From the NCBI GenBank assembly GCA_022539475.1, contig VCMS01000021.1:468861-532860 (forward strand): 64,000 bases of DNA. The letters run 5' to 3'. Source of the stretch: Gracilaria domingensis (taxonomy: Eukaryota > Rhodophyta > Florideophyceae > Gracilariales > Gracilariaceae). The notes beneath the pieces were generated by a model. It saw nothing but the letters and a program-made list of their open reading frames with translations. It searched no databases and had not been told where the DNA came from. The translations under genes and the position numbers were made by a program. Of this stretch, positions 39,208 through 51,668 are shown piece after piece (position 1 is the first letter of the stretch; each line of letters begins with the position of its first letter).

Positions 39208-40273
39208 TCGCAAGTTGGCTTTGCCAAACTTGGAAACCATGGTGTGTAACTCATGGTAAAAAGTTTTGCAGCGAAATATATTAATCTTTTATCGTATCAT
39301 CTCTCGAATCGAGAGTCTCGATGATACGTTGGATCGCACACGCACGAAAACCGTCTGCCATTTTGGCGCAGGCTAAACTGGAGTGTAGGAAAACGCCTCC
39401 AGGTGTGCCCTTCGTGCTACACTTGGCGCTTTCTATCTACTCATTCTTTATTTCTGCGCGGTACTGCGACCAAGTCCAGCTTTTCTTAACCGCAAGTTTT
39501 GGTGATGATGTCTCTTCACTGTTTGGTGTGATCATGATCATGATGACCATACAAAATTGAAATATCGATAAGAGCATTCATTTTCAAGGAGATTGAGGGG
39601 CTCGAAGCGCCGCGGTGGAGCGGGCGACAGCGTGGAATCAGAAGGGCCGAGAACAAGAGCGACTCAGATTGCTTGTACTGTGCAAAAGCTTCAAGGTCGG
39701 CACAAAGTTGATGCGCAATTATCAAGGGCACGCACACAAGTTTGCGTGTGCTTGAGCTGTGTGGCTTGGACGCAGAAGAATCTTTGAGATGATTCGAATA
39801 CGGAGGGGAAGCTGCGGCAGAGGACAAAGGAGAATAAAAAGCCCTAGATGGATGGAGTCACGTGAGCGCGCATTTGGCAAAACCCTAGGCATGTCGCGCC
39901 GTGATTGGCTGTTGTATTTGGACCGCCGCGGTGAAGGTACCCCTGACGGGCGCGTATGCCCGTGCATGCGTGGACAGCAGCGCCACGTGCGACGGCGTGC
40001 ATCGGCTTCCTGTCTATTCAAGCCAAGATTCGCGTGCGTCGCATGCGCTTACATGTGCAACGCGCGACACACGGCAGACGGCACGAAGCGGAGCGCGGTG
40101 CTTTGTTCGGTATCTTCTACCGTCGTCGTCCCTTTTCCATCTACTTTTCGTTGCCGTTTTATCGCTCCCTTGCAACCATTCCGTCCAACGCGTCTGACCG
40201 AGCGTCGTCCGCCAAGGGGCGCCAGCTGCTTTCTGGACTTTCTGAAACTGTTGCCTCCTGTTTCCGCCCCCTC
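39208..40273. other. Upstream region of the kinase gene
   Basis: The sequence AATAAAAAG at about 39833 is TATA-like, but it lies 440 bp before the chosen ATG, so the leader may be long or hold upstream ATGs. No separate gene is supported. Confidence 0.35.
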
Positions 40274-43037
40274 ATGGGCAATAGCTTCACCAAACATGCC
40301 CATCCTCCTCCGTCGCGCTCCCACGATGAAGATGGCGCCCGTCTGCTTGGCCTGCAGAACAACCTCAAGCAGAGTGAGATAGATACTTTAATTGATTATT
40401 ACAAGAAGATGGACCCAGAAAACGAAGGTTTGCTTCCTGAACAGTTCAAGCAAGCCACTGGGGATTTCTTTGCCACCGAGCTCACCATTGACCCTAAACT
40501 GGTGTTCAACATTTTCGACATTGCGGAAGGCGGTGTGCAGGGCCGTGTTACGCTCCGTGAATTCATCTTGGGTTATGCCGTTCTTTGTCGTGGCACCACC
40601 GAAAGTCGTCTTAACTATTTGTTTTCCATTTATGATAATTCTCAAGACGGAAAGGGCTTTCTCTCGAGAGATCAGCTATGCAGCGCCTTGAAGCTCGTGC
40701 AGAGAATTGCCTCTGAGCTCACGGACTCTGTAGAACAACTTGACGGCCGCGAAAATGAAACCCGGATCCAGGCCGTTGCCGACCAAATCATAGCCGACTC
40801 ATCAGACCCTAAGAACGAAGCCATTTCATACGCCGACTTTATTGAACAACTGAAGAGCGATGATAATGTGACAGAATGGCTCGATGAGCTACAGTCAGCC
40901 GCCGGTGAGCATTTGAAGTACATCGAAAAGCGCGAACTCGATCTTGCACAGCTAAATATGCAGAGAAATGGCCTTCTGCAAGCGGATACTTCTCCACATC
41001 CCCATGGTAGTATGGAGTGGAATGCGCCCTCTTCCACGCCTTCGTCCTCTAGCTCTGGAAAGCGACCTCGTATTCCAAAGCCCAAGAAACAAAAGCTTGT
41101 TCGACGCGATTTGAAACACCCTCGCCTGGATTTGCAGCGCTCCGCCTCTCGGAAAGACGACGCCGATGACGACGCTAACGAGGACTTGAATGCCGCCATG
41201 CCCTTTATCATCAATTATGACGACATCAAGTTTGGCAAGATTCTCGGAAGAGGTGCTTGCGCAACGGTATATGAGTGCCAGTGGATGCACGTCCCTGTGG
41301 CTGTGAAGGTTTTCAAAGACGGCCGTGGCGATGCGGCTGGTGTGGACAAGCTCTCCACTTCTGTCGAAGAGAGTCGAAGGGATGTTGTTGGTGATTACGT
41401 GGAGGAGTTTTGGCTGCTTTTGCAAATACGACATCCGAACTGCTTGCTTTACATGGGTATATGTTTTGAACCGGTGGTCTGCATCGTTACAGAGTTGTAC
41501 ACCGGTGGTTCGGTGGCTAATTATCTGCATGGTCCAAACCCCCGGCGCTTCGCTCCACAGAAAGCAGTTGAAATGCTATGTGGAGTAGCTCGTGGCATGT
41601 ACTATCTTCATGCCTCTTCACCACCAATTTTGCACAGGGACTTGAAAACCAGTAACATTCTTATCAACCAAGCACTAACTCATTGTGTGATTTGCGACTT
41701 TGGCCTCAGTCGGCAGTTTGTCAGCAATGCTTCTGGTGTGCATCTTAGTAGTTCTGGAAAGCCGGGAAAAGGGGGCATAGTCGGAACACCGTACACTATG
41801 GCGCCGGAGATAATGGAGCTCAAGCCATACACCCCGGCTGCCGACGTGTACTCGTTTGGAATCGTAATGTACGAGATGTACACTGGAAGGTTTCCGTTTG
41901 CAAAAAAGACGCCTATACAGGTCATGTTTCACGTTGTCGAAGGAAACAGACCGCCCTTTTGTGAGGAAGATCGAGTACCCAAAATTCTTGAGAACCTTAT
42001 CAAGAAGTGTTGGGCGCAAAACCCTGACGACAGGCCAAGTTTTGAGGAAATTCTGAACATACTAACGAGCGATACTCTTGCAACAGAACTCTCGCAGAGA
42101 CAGACAATGTCTGTTAAACGGCGAAGCCTCTTGGGATCTGCACATGAGGAACCAGATGAGGAACCAGATGAAGATGATCTTGCAAAGCGACTACTTGAAG
42201 CTGTGTACAGAGGGCAGACGGAGTTAGTTGGTCGGTTGATTGACAGAGGCGCAAAGGTGAACTACTCTGACTATGACAAACGAACCGCTCTTCATGTTGG
42301 TAGGTCGGCCAAACTTCCTTTCTCGTATCGAACGGTTTATGTCCATGAATCTTACTAACATTTAATGACTTTGTATTCTTGATCCGCTGATAGCCGCGGC
42401 AGAAGGGCGCACGGCATGCATTAGACTGTTAATTTCTGCTGGTGCGAGACTGTCGTTCGACAGGTGGAATAACTCACCCCTCGTTGACGCTATGAATTAC
42501 GCCAATCGATCGGGGGATAGTGAACCTATACGATTGCTGAGATCCATCGAAGGTAGAATCTCTGGCCATGTTGAGGGATCTGGCATTCTCGATTCTCATC
42601 ACAAAGAGAACTTGTTGAATCAAGCTGCCATGATCGCGGCCGCAGATGGTGATGTGGGCAGCATGTCCAAGCTCATCATGACGGGGTTAGATGTGAACTG
42701 CTCTGATTACGATCGCCGCACACCACTGATGGTAAGTTGTTGTACAGGATTTTCGCTCATCTCACGCCCAAAGGCAACGCGGTTCGCATTCATGTCTTTC
42801 TAACGGTTGGGAAACACTTGATACGATTCTGTGACGCAGGTGGCTTCTTCGGAGGGGCGTCGAGACATCGTGCAGTTACTGCTTCAGAACGGTGCTGATG
42901 TAGATCACCGTGACCGGTGGGGCTCAACTGCGATTCATGAAGCTGAAAGAGGAGGATATCATGATATCTTACAACTTCTCACATCCGCAGACAAAGGAGT
43001 TTCTGAGACATCACCGGTTGCAATGAGTGTATCCTGA
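40274..43037 (+). CDS. EF-hand / TKL (Raf-like) kinase / ankyrin fusion protein
   Basis: Three exons (40274-42299, 42394-42731, 42840-43037) give 853 residues; introns are 94 and 108 bp, the first with a perfect TACTAAC branch site. The start MGNSFTKHAH is a myristoylation-type N-terminus. Residues about 30-200 resemble the calcineurin-B EF-hand family (FNIFDIAEGGVQGRVTLREFI; YDNSQDGKGFLSRDQL); the canonical loops look partly degenerate. A basic linker follows, then a TKL kinase: LGRGACATVYE, VAVKVF, HRDLKTSN (about 454), DFGLS, APE. The C-terminus has ankyrin repeats (ALHVAAAEGRTACIRLL; DIVQLLLQNGADVDHRD). It probably senses calcium at a membrane, by inference. Some upstream frame is open to 39956. 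Confidence 0.88.
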
Positions 43038-43282
43038 ATACGAGTTGCAACATACAAGTGTACAGATTAACTACATCTCAATGGCAATCTAGACTGAAAA
43101 CATAAACAAGGAGTGAACACAGAAAAAAAGTTAGCATGCGGTAATTTAGAATTAGGTGTGATGCCCTATATTCATCTCAGATTCTCGACTGCTAAGTCCA
43201 GTTCCAGGAGATCTAATCACGGTACTCATATGTCCCTATCGACTCCATTTGGTGATCGTCATTGATTGTCCATAAGATCATA

Positions 43283-43566
43283 TCAACCTCTTGGATACGC
43301 AGGTGTCAACTTACCGAGAAACGAACCCGAATCTGCTAGTTTGCCATTTCTTGAAGGAACTGAATTATAAGCAGTTGACCGCGCGGTCTTTAGCGACGTC
43401 ATCAGCATCATCGGCCGAACCGAATCATCCTTTCCGGCAAGGAAACGCGGAAGAACGACGCTGAGGGAGTAGTCGACCATCTCGTTTAGTGCAAAGGGCA
43501 GTCGGATTGGGGACCCGCGAAGATAGATCTTCAGATTGCCATCGGGGGCATTTTCATCTGCCTGAC
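43283..43566 (-). CDS. Possible terminal exon of unknown gene
   Basis: On the minus strand, an acceptor-like TTAATGTCAG at about 43567 precedes an open frame reading ADENAPDGNLKIYLRGSPIR and on to LTPAYPRG, about 94 residues. Composition looks coding, with a fair mix of hydrophobic and charged residues. I could not find a confident upstream exon, so the gene may begin in the 43.6-44.1 kb region or be dead. Not assigned to any family. Confidence 0.3.
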
Positions 43567-43649
43567 ATTAAACTTTCGTTTGTGTAAGCCTCCAAAACAT
43601 GAATTTGTTTTTGGCGGGGCAGAGTCTGGCGGCAGGTGTGTAAGGCTAC

Positions 43650-43681
43650 GCACAGGTGCAAATTGTTAACTGCACCTGTGC
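43650..43681. repeat. 11-bp inverted repeat (hairpin)
   Basis: GCACAGGTGCA and its exact complement flank a 10-base loop. Confidence 0.75.
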
Positions 43682-44202
43682 AGCGCCGAATATGAGTTGC
43701 ATATCGTGCTCCTGTGGCCACCGAGGCTGACGATGTCGCCACAGCAGGCTCTAGACAAATTGGGCTCCCTCTGCATAAAGCAAAATGGTAGCTCAAAAGC
43801 AGTCGTCACATAGCAAGACCGCCAGTCACTTCTCCTGCCCTGTGGACGCTTTTGACGGATCACCGTGGTCCGAGCAAGTGGAATTCGGGTGTCCCTGTCT
43901 TCATAACTGGGATCTGCATGCTTTTCAACTCCACCAAGATTGTGCAAAGTGGAGCACTTTCTAGCGACCTTTGCCAAGGCACTCCTAGTTGGTAAAACTC
44001 TTGCTCATTGGACGCTTGAAGTGAATCTTTTAAGACAAATTGGAAACGAAGACATAGAGCGCCGTGAGCTTGTTCGCTCCACACCTCTCTGTAAATTATT
44101 CCACACCCATGAGCCCTTCTTTAATGTGAAAGCAACAGCAATCTAAGGAAATTGAAACTAGGCTGAAAGAAAGACTCAATTGCTGCAGTATTCTAAGCCC
44201 AG

Positions 44203-47200
44203 ATGGCAGAACCGAATCTCTCCGAGTTGGGTGTCAATGCGCAGAATGTAGAAGATGTGGAAGAAGCGATATTTGCACATGCAGAAGTCCAAGCCAGAAA
44301 TGCTGAGGAGCAAGAACTGGATTCTAACTTAGAAAAGCTGGACCAGGATTTGAAGTCTTTGCGAGCGGAGGAGAAGCTTCTTCTGCAATCATCCTTCTCC
44401 ACACGAACAAACCGCCGTTTGAGTCTATTCAAGAAAAGATTAGAGTAGTTCAAGGAAAAAGGATGAAACTCCTCGAAGCTAATGAAGCACGCCAAGAGAT
44501 CAGCAAGAAAACGAATCTGGTCCAAGCCGCTATCGCCGATGATGAACGGAAGCCTGGTGAATCTGAACATGATTTTCTTGTGAGGACGGGTCGCGTCACT
44601 CCATTTCAAGGGCAGTCCGAATATCAAGGGAGTCAGAATATAACTTCTGGCGTTGTTCGTCGAAGGGTAAAAGCTTCGTTGCAAGATGAAAATCGAAATG
44701 ATAAGGACGACGAAATGACAGTTGAAAAAGAAAGCGGGAATTCCACTAGACGCGGAAGATCGTCTCGTTTACGTGATTACTCGGGTAGACATGCTAAAGG
44801 GACAAAATGTAGTAGTTTGGAAGATGAAGATGAATATCGCCCAAGCGAATCGGAAGAAGAAGCTGATTATTCGGACGATAACAGTTCGTTGAGCCATATT
44901 GGCAAGGGCACAAAGAAGAAAAGAAAGGGAAATTTTGAAGAAGCTTTCGAATTTGCGGACGAAGAGGATGAAGAAAAGGAGTCTGAGGAATTTCAACAAC
45001 AGTCCACAGAAGGCGATGACTGGGTTATGGCTGAAGAGGAAGAAGTTGAACTTGACGGTGGCCTCAGAATGCCTTGTTCTATATATGATAAGCTTTTTGA
45101 CTACCAGAAGACAGGGGTAAGGAGATCTATTCACTGCGAGATTAACTTCCGTTTCGACTCTCCTCCATCAAGCGTGAAAAGCACTAACACTTTAATGGAC
45201 TATTCTGCGTGGGGCAGGTTCAATGGCTTTGGGAACTTCATACACAAGGGACGGGGGGTATTCTTGGAGACGAAATGGGCCTAGGAAAAACAGTTCAAAT
45301 TGTGGCGTTCTTGGCAGCCTTAAACTACAGTGGGAAGCTCCGGGGGTCTGTTCTTATTATAGCCCCAACAACAGTTTTGCGCCAATGGCTTCGAGAATTT
45401 CGTGCCTGGTGGCCTCGGTTTCGTGTTCGAATTCTCCATCACTCATACGAGCCACCAACCCAAAGAAAGAAAAAGAAAAGGAGAATGCACTCAAAGTATA
45501 ATCCTGAAAACATTGTCGGCGATGTCGTGAATGGTCGTCATGGCGTTCTCATCACCAGCTATGAGCAAGTGAGGAAAAATCACGCCATGTTAACAGAAAG
45601 GTTTCACTATGTATTCGCCGATGAAGGACACAAATTGAAATCTCCTGATGCAGAAATCACAATCACTTGTAAGAGATTCGACACTCCTCATCGAATAATC
45701 GTCAGCGGATCTCCATTGCAGAATCATCTGAAGGAGCTATGGAGTCTATTCGATTTTGTGTTTCCAGGAAAACTCGGAACGCTTCCTGTTTTTCAGGAAC
45801 AATTCGTCGTCCCAATTACCATGGGCGGGTATGCGACCGCGAGCAAGTCTCAAGTACACACAGCATACAAGTGCTCCGTAATATTGCGTGATTTGATATC
45901 GCCCTATCTTCTGCGAAGGTTGAAGAAAGATGTCGCGAAGCAGCTCCCGAAAAAGAGCGAACAAATTTTATTTGTTCGTTTGACTCCTGAGCAGCGCGAG
46001 AAGTACAAAAAGTTCTTAAAGTCCAGGTTTGTCCGACAAGTTCTGCAAGGCAAATTGAACCTCCTCTACGCTATTACTGCTCTTCGAAAAGTTTGTAATC
46101 ACTGCGATATTCCTCTGTTCCACAACGACCATGATGCGGATATATCAAGAGGAATAGTGGTTCTAGAAAACGCGAGCTTCAAACGTAAGAAGACTATCAA
46201 AGGCAGAGTTTTTCATTCCGTAGAAGATAAGGAGGAACGCCCGGTTGATTATGGAAATTGGCGACGATCAGGAAAGCTGATTGTCTTAAACCGGGTTCTA
46301 GAAGCATGGCACACTGCCAGAAGTAGAGTTCTTATCTTCAGTCAAACAAGGACGATGTTAGATATTCTCGAATCGTTTGTCAAAGAAAGGAACTACACTT
46401 ATCAAAGAATGGACGGTGAGACACCCGTTGGATCCCGCATGGAGCTTATAGATAATTTCAATAGTGACCAGACCATATTCATTTTTTTGTTGACAACCAG
46501 AGTTGGTGGTCTAGGAGTGAACTTGACTGGTGCAGACCGAGTGGTACTGTATGATCCCGATTGGAATCCAAGTGTAGACCTTCAAGCAAGGGAACGAGCC
46601 TGGCGCGTGGGACAAACGAAGCCAGTTACCGTATACAGGTTTGTCACAACTGGAACGATTGAAGAAAAGATCTATCACAGGCAGGTAAGTTTTATGTTTC
46701 GATTGAAGTTTGTGCACTTTGAAGGGAACGAAGTAGTTTGTTGACAGGGACTTTTTTCTTTCCACTACTGATATCGGTTCTACAGATATACAAACAGTTC
46801 TTGACGAATAAGGTTCTGAGCGATCCTCGTCAACGTCGGTTTTTCAAACCGAAACACATCAAGGACTTGTTCACTCTGGGACAAGACGACGACAATGGGA
46901 CTGAAACTGGGGATATCTTTTCTGGTACAAAAGCAAAAGAAATGAGAGCCTCCAAGGCTGCAGATATAGAAAATGGGGCGGATTCGGAGAAGAATGACAC
47001 AAACGGCACAAGCAATTCTGAGGATGGAAACGCAAAGCTGTTGAACTCTTTGTTGGACGACACTGCAGAAGGTCAGCTTTCGAGCACTATGAATCATGAT
47101 GCTATTCTAAACGCCGGAAACGAAGTTAAGGACGTCGGTGTGGTTGAATACGAAGCAAATAAGATCGCGCGAGAAGCAATAGAAGAGTTGAAACGCTCTA

Positions 47201-47592
47201 CTCGTCGACGAAGGCGGGCGGGTATCGCTGTTCCAACATGGACTGGTAAGTCCGGTTTAGCTGGATACGTGAACAGGTCAAGTACGACTGGAAGGTCGAG
47301 GGCGTCAACTCTTCTAAACAAGATCACAAAGCGGGAGGGAGGGAAAGTGAACGATTCAGGAACGACCGATTCTGCTCCATGCGCCCTTTTGCAGGACTTG
47401 ATTGATTTTCTGAAAGATCGAGGTGGTCAGTGCTCTTCAGCTGAAGTAGTCGAGAGTTTTAGGTCGCGAGTTCAAAATTCACCCGAGTCCCTGCAGCAAT
47501 TCAAATCCCTGCTGAAACAAGTTGCAACTCTTGTTAAAGGGGCTGGACCTGATGGATGCTCAGTCTGGAGGCTTACCAATTTTGACGAATAG
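44203..47592 (+). CDS. ERCC6: CSB/ERCC6/RAD26 SWI2/SNF2 translocase
   Basis: Remodels stalled RNA polymerase II and starts transcription-coupled repair. Introns 45117-45217 and 46685-46785 (101 bp each, phase 0) are clear. The N-terminal part is acidic and coiled-coil. The ATPase core shows [61 protein letters not shown] and [20 protein letters not shown], all diagnostic of CSB. The C-terminus has the winged-helix region [11 protein letters not shown]...LWRLTNFDE-like. One problem: the frame from 44203 stops at 44448 while the next frame is open well before its ATG at 44463, so a frame change lies around 44350-44440. It may be an unrecognised intron, an assembly error or a mutation. About 1,060 residues. 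Confidence 0.9.
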
Positions 47593-48215
47593 CTCGTACT
47601 AGCGTACCCCTGGTATCTTAAGAGGTAGATTTTTGACCAAGAGCTCAAGAAGACGATTTTGTTAGTTTCGGCAAGATGTGACAAGACTTCTTCTTCTTTA
47701 TTTTGGACAGTAGTTTCTTATTCCTAAACTACAGTAGAGCCTCAGAGGAGGTTCTCTCTCTTTAAAAGGTGACAAGACTTGTCTCAGGATGTCTGGCAGA
47801 AGTGTCGCACCCGCAACAGTTAACTGATTTCTCTGAAGAATTGATTACAAACTTATGAGCATAAATAAGTTTTGAATCGAGGGTGCAGCGAGAATCTGGG
47901 ATCATGTCGAACTATCAGAGTTTACTAAAAAAGAAAAGAGGGAAAATATGCATGAGCGTCATCTCTTGCGGTGACGCTCTTCTTGAAGAGAACTAGGTGC
48001 CTGTATGGATTGTCATCAATACTGCCCTCATTTGTTCCGATGGATCATGCATCATGTAAAGCCGTGCACCTTCGTATGTTTACAAATTATCTGAAGAAGA
48101 TACCGACGGTATTCGGGCCTGCTATCTCCGTCGACATTCCCACACTTCCCCCTTTCTGTACTTTGCACCCACATAACTTCATAGATAGATCAACGAGCGC
48201 ATTTGTTCCTGGACG
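47593..48215. other. Intergenic
   Basis: 3' flank of CSB. No gene recognised; A+T-rich in the second half. Confidence 0.4.
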
Positions 48216-48223
48216 ATAGTTCT

Positions 48224-51056
48224 ATTCCTAGTGTCTATCCCCCCTACCCTTTGGCCTCATATGAGGCCAAAATGTCGCCACCAAAATATTTGAAAATTTT
48301 AGCCGCCTTGGCCCAAATTCAATAATTCACTCGAATAAAGAGCTCTCTAGCTTATCTTCTTCTCTATATACTCTGCTTTCCGTCTTCAACACCAACCAGA
48401 AGTGCAGAAGCACGGATGTGTAAGTTCAAGCTTCGCTGAGATCAGTTCAAAATCTCAAAAACTCTTTCGGGAGCTCGTCTATTTCTATATCGCTTTATTC
48501 TAAGAACGCTTATTCACCCACTTAAACAACAGACAAACCAAGATGACATCTGTTGAAAGGGTTTTTCTATCACAGAATAAAAGTTCATTTAGCAAGCCAA
48601 CTGACGCAAAAAGAAATAGTACGAGGCAATCGGTACTAAAACTTTTGCTTTGTTTAAATATTAAAAGCTTCAAATAAATGCCCCAAGCAAAGTTTGACGC
48701 AAGATACTTTCTTCTTGTTTACCACTCTGCGTCCACAATGAATTGAAAGTCATGCAAGTGGTTTGAAAAGAAAACCCTTCCATTCAAACTGTGAGAAATA
48801 TCAACCTAATTCTTCCTATTCTGCAAACATTTGGAACAAATAAAATTTGACATAAAGGTAGATTTTCAAACCTTGCATCGACCTTACTAAGTAGCAACGG
48901 TAAGGGTCCCATCCTTCTTTATTCCCTTTCTTTTTGTTTGCATAACATTTATACCAGTTTCAGGTCTTTTAGAGTCAGAATTTTCTTTATCCGAATCCTC
49001 AAAAGCACTGGTAACCAGTCCTTTACAGCCCCGATTTTTCTGGATTAACTGACTCGCAAGTTGGCAAAAAATGCGGCGTAAGAGCCTTATGATTTCCAAT
49101 ACAGCGCTTGTAAGATTCCAGGCATGGACGACACAAATTGCAAAGAGAGATGTATTGATACGAAAATTCCATTCCTTGACTTCAAACGTCTTCTCAAGAT
49201 TCAAATCATCTTCGCAGCATCGATTGTTTTTTCAAGTTTAGAGCACCATTCATAATAACTTTTGCAAACCTCCGGAGTTGGAATGGATAGAGATACTGTT
49301 TTACGCTTTCCATTAACCATTCACCAACGGTCTCTCGAAACCGGAGTAGCTAGATTCGTGGACCTGTAAGTGCTTACAAAATATCTTCTTTCTCTGTCCA
49401 CCCACAAAACAGCCACTACACGCTGGTCAGAATCAGGAACGTTCCCAATCATAGAATAGTGTTCTCCACGTTGTGTCATTGTGAGTCCTGACAGATGCTT
49501 CATTGGAAACTTTCTCGTCGCTGTTTCTATGACCCCAATAAAGCGAAATCCTTTCTCCAAAAGCTTCACCGCGGTGTCAACGGATGCAAAATATCAATCA
49601 GCACAGATGAATCTATCCGTTCCAAACCAATCCTGAACAAGACACATCAGCACGGAAGTACCATGTTCGTTATGCTCAGTAAATTAGAGTTCAGATTTGA
49701 CAGAAGTTCACATACACATTTCGGTATTCAACATAAATCCGGTTTTTCCACAGCCTACCTTTTTGAATTTACAACCATTTTAAGGCTTTCGACCTAGAGT
49801 AAGATAATGAGGTAGGACAACACAGATCTAGTCTCCTCCAAGTCCATACCAACGTGACATACTTTTATCAACACATAAAGTGCTCCCTAGTGTGACAAAA
49901 GCCCTCCTATGGTTGTTAATTGCCTTCGAAAAACCAGTAACGAGCGACCATCTTGCTTCGTTCTCCACTTCATCTTCAGATTCCTCGCTGAAAACGAGAA
50001 ATCTCCTAATATTTCAAATCTGTTACGACCTATTGCTTTGCCTAATTTTCGTGGCTCAATATATTCAGAGTATGACTGAGAACTTCAGAATGATCGGCGG
50101 TCAGAAAATTGAAAGCGGGATATAACAATCATAATCCCAAAAAACCTCAAACTTTTTCCACCCGTAGTTTTCTTCAGTCTATGTCGTGACAGTCGTTGAT
50201 TAGTAGCGAATACCATGGTAGAGAGATGAGACATTGGAAACATCCACAGGAAAAAGTCATAGGGCGTTAAACCACTTGGAGCGTGACTCCGCGAGATGAA
50301 ATCTTCGGCTGGCCCAATGATCTTCCATCGGTGCATTTGCACTGAACCATTCACGTTCAGAGGTACATCATGTGAATTCCAGTTCATCGAATGAGCAGAC
50401 ACCACGTCACTCTGTGCCTCACGATCGGCAGCAGGAGGATGATGGCTGTGCTTATCTGTCACTGTATTGTCACTTGTCACATTGGATGGCTGAACGGTCT
50501 GATCGGTACGGCTATCAGTTTGAGCCTCCGTAATTTGCGCCATAGTAACGGTTCCTGCTACATCTTGTTGATTTGTAACCGTGACATGATCACCAACTTT
50601 GAGACTGCATATTTTCATTTCAGTCTGCTTGAAACGGCCTGGAAGCTCGAAGTTAACCGTGACAATTGTCTGTTTACGCCCATTTGTGACATTAGTGTTG
50701 ACTGCAGTGGTGGTTCCACTGACTAGTTTGGTTTTCCAAAGAGTGCCAAAGAAGCGTTTGCAGTCACTCTCGGATGTGACAAGGCGTTCACGTGCATGAA
50801 CTCGAGTGCCAACTTGTTTACGAAGGTCAACTGCTCTCGGCATGGTTGACAAATTTATTGCGGAAGGTTGCGATTGACGGTGTTGTTTCTCGGTTGATTG
50901 TTGACAGAAAGGGGATTAATGTTGACGCCTCAACAGAGGAGACTGTGAGCGAGCGTTGACAATTAACTAAGTGAAATTTTGGCAAAGATTATTAAGTTTA
51001 ATGTCAATTGTAATTCTGGCCTCATATGAGGCCATTTGTCGAATAGACACTAGACT
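48224..51056 (-). mobile_element. Decayed PiggyBac-like transposon with palindromic ends
   Basis: Both ends carry the self-complementary word GGCCTCATATGAGGCC (48253-48268 and 51018-51033). Further out the ends share the inverted 11-mer CTAGTGTCTAT. A direct repeat ATAGTTCT flanks the unit (48216-48223 and 51057-51064), so an 8-bp target duplication is possible. PiggyBac elements normally duplicate TTAA, so either the borders are wrong or the transposase remnant sits in another element. The boundaries are therefore approximate. Confidence 0.6.
48887..50843 (-). pseudogene. PiggyBac-family transposase remnant
   Basis: Three separate minus-strand pieces fit one transposase in order. The first (50085-50843) has a long variable N-terminus, then PSGLTPYDFFLWMFPMSHL, SLRFFGIMIVISRFQFS. 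The second (49321-49569) reads GFRFIGVIETATRKFPM and DRERRYFVSTYRSTNLATP. The third (48887-49204) reads KTFEVKEWNFRINTSLFAICVVHAW, split here only as a landmark. The intervals between them hold stops and shifted frames, and the DDD catalytic region is not intact. Not functional. Assignment to the DDE_Tnp_1_7 group is from recalled family patterns. Confidence 0.7.
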
Positions 51057-51064
51057 ATAGTTCT

Positions 51065-51668
51065 GGTGTTACCCGAACTACACCTTACACGTGTAAAATC
51101 TAAGTAAGGCACCCCCTATAATACAATCATTCTGAGCAGGTGCAAAATAAGTCCATACATATCACTCTCTCTCGTCGCAGTTATAATCCGCGTTGTAACA
51201 AAACAAGACCGTCCATGTGTGCAACAATAGTAAGGCAATTTAGCTCATTAGAGCATGAAATGGCAATTTATAATTATAATTGCTTTAATCGTCTACAGAG
51301 CCCCGACAAAGTCGTTCGAATCTTTGAACGTGTACGTGTGCGTATAACAAAAAGTATTCTTAGAGAACCGAAGCTTTCTCGTGTTCTTCTTAGAACGTAT
51401 CATCACACCTTCGCGGCTAGGACAGTGGGAAATAATTTAAAAAAAGTTCAACTTTCCGTCACTCAAAGTGCATAAAACTTTGTTACATAAAAGATGACAT
51501 AGTCACAATGACGTCCGCAAGATATAAACGTTAAAACTATTTCCACATCAGAGACACGGCAGCAGGGCGACTGGAAAGGGGTAGCCGCTTAGATGCCCAT
51601 GTCTCACTTCGTTCTGGGAAAAATTCAAAACGCAAATATTTAATTTTGAGCCGCACGCTGATTGTGAC
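51065..51668. other. Intergenic between transposon remnants
   Basis: A+T-rich, with one 111-codon plus-strand frame (51140-51475) lacking recognisable features. Probably non-coding. Confidence 0.35.

Larger units (their letters stand above)
43038..44202. other. Intergenic, possible minus-strand exon and hairpin
   Basis: Contains the candidate exon 43283-43566 (listed separately) and an 11-bp perfect inverted repeat (GCACAGGTGCA 43650-43660, complement 43671-43681). Nothing else is supported. Confidence 0.35.
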
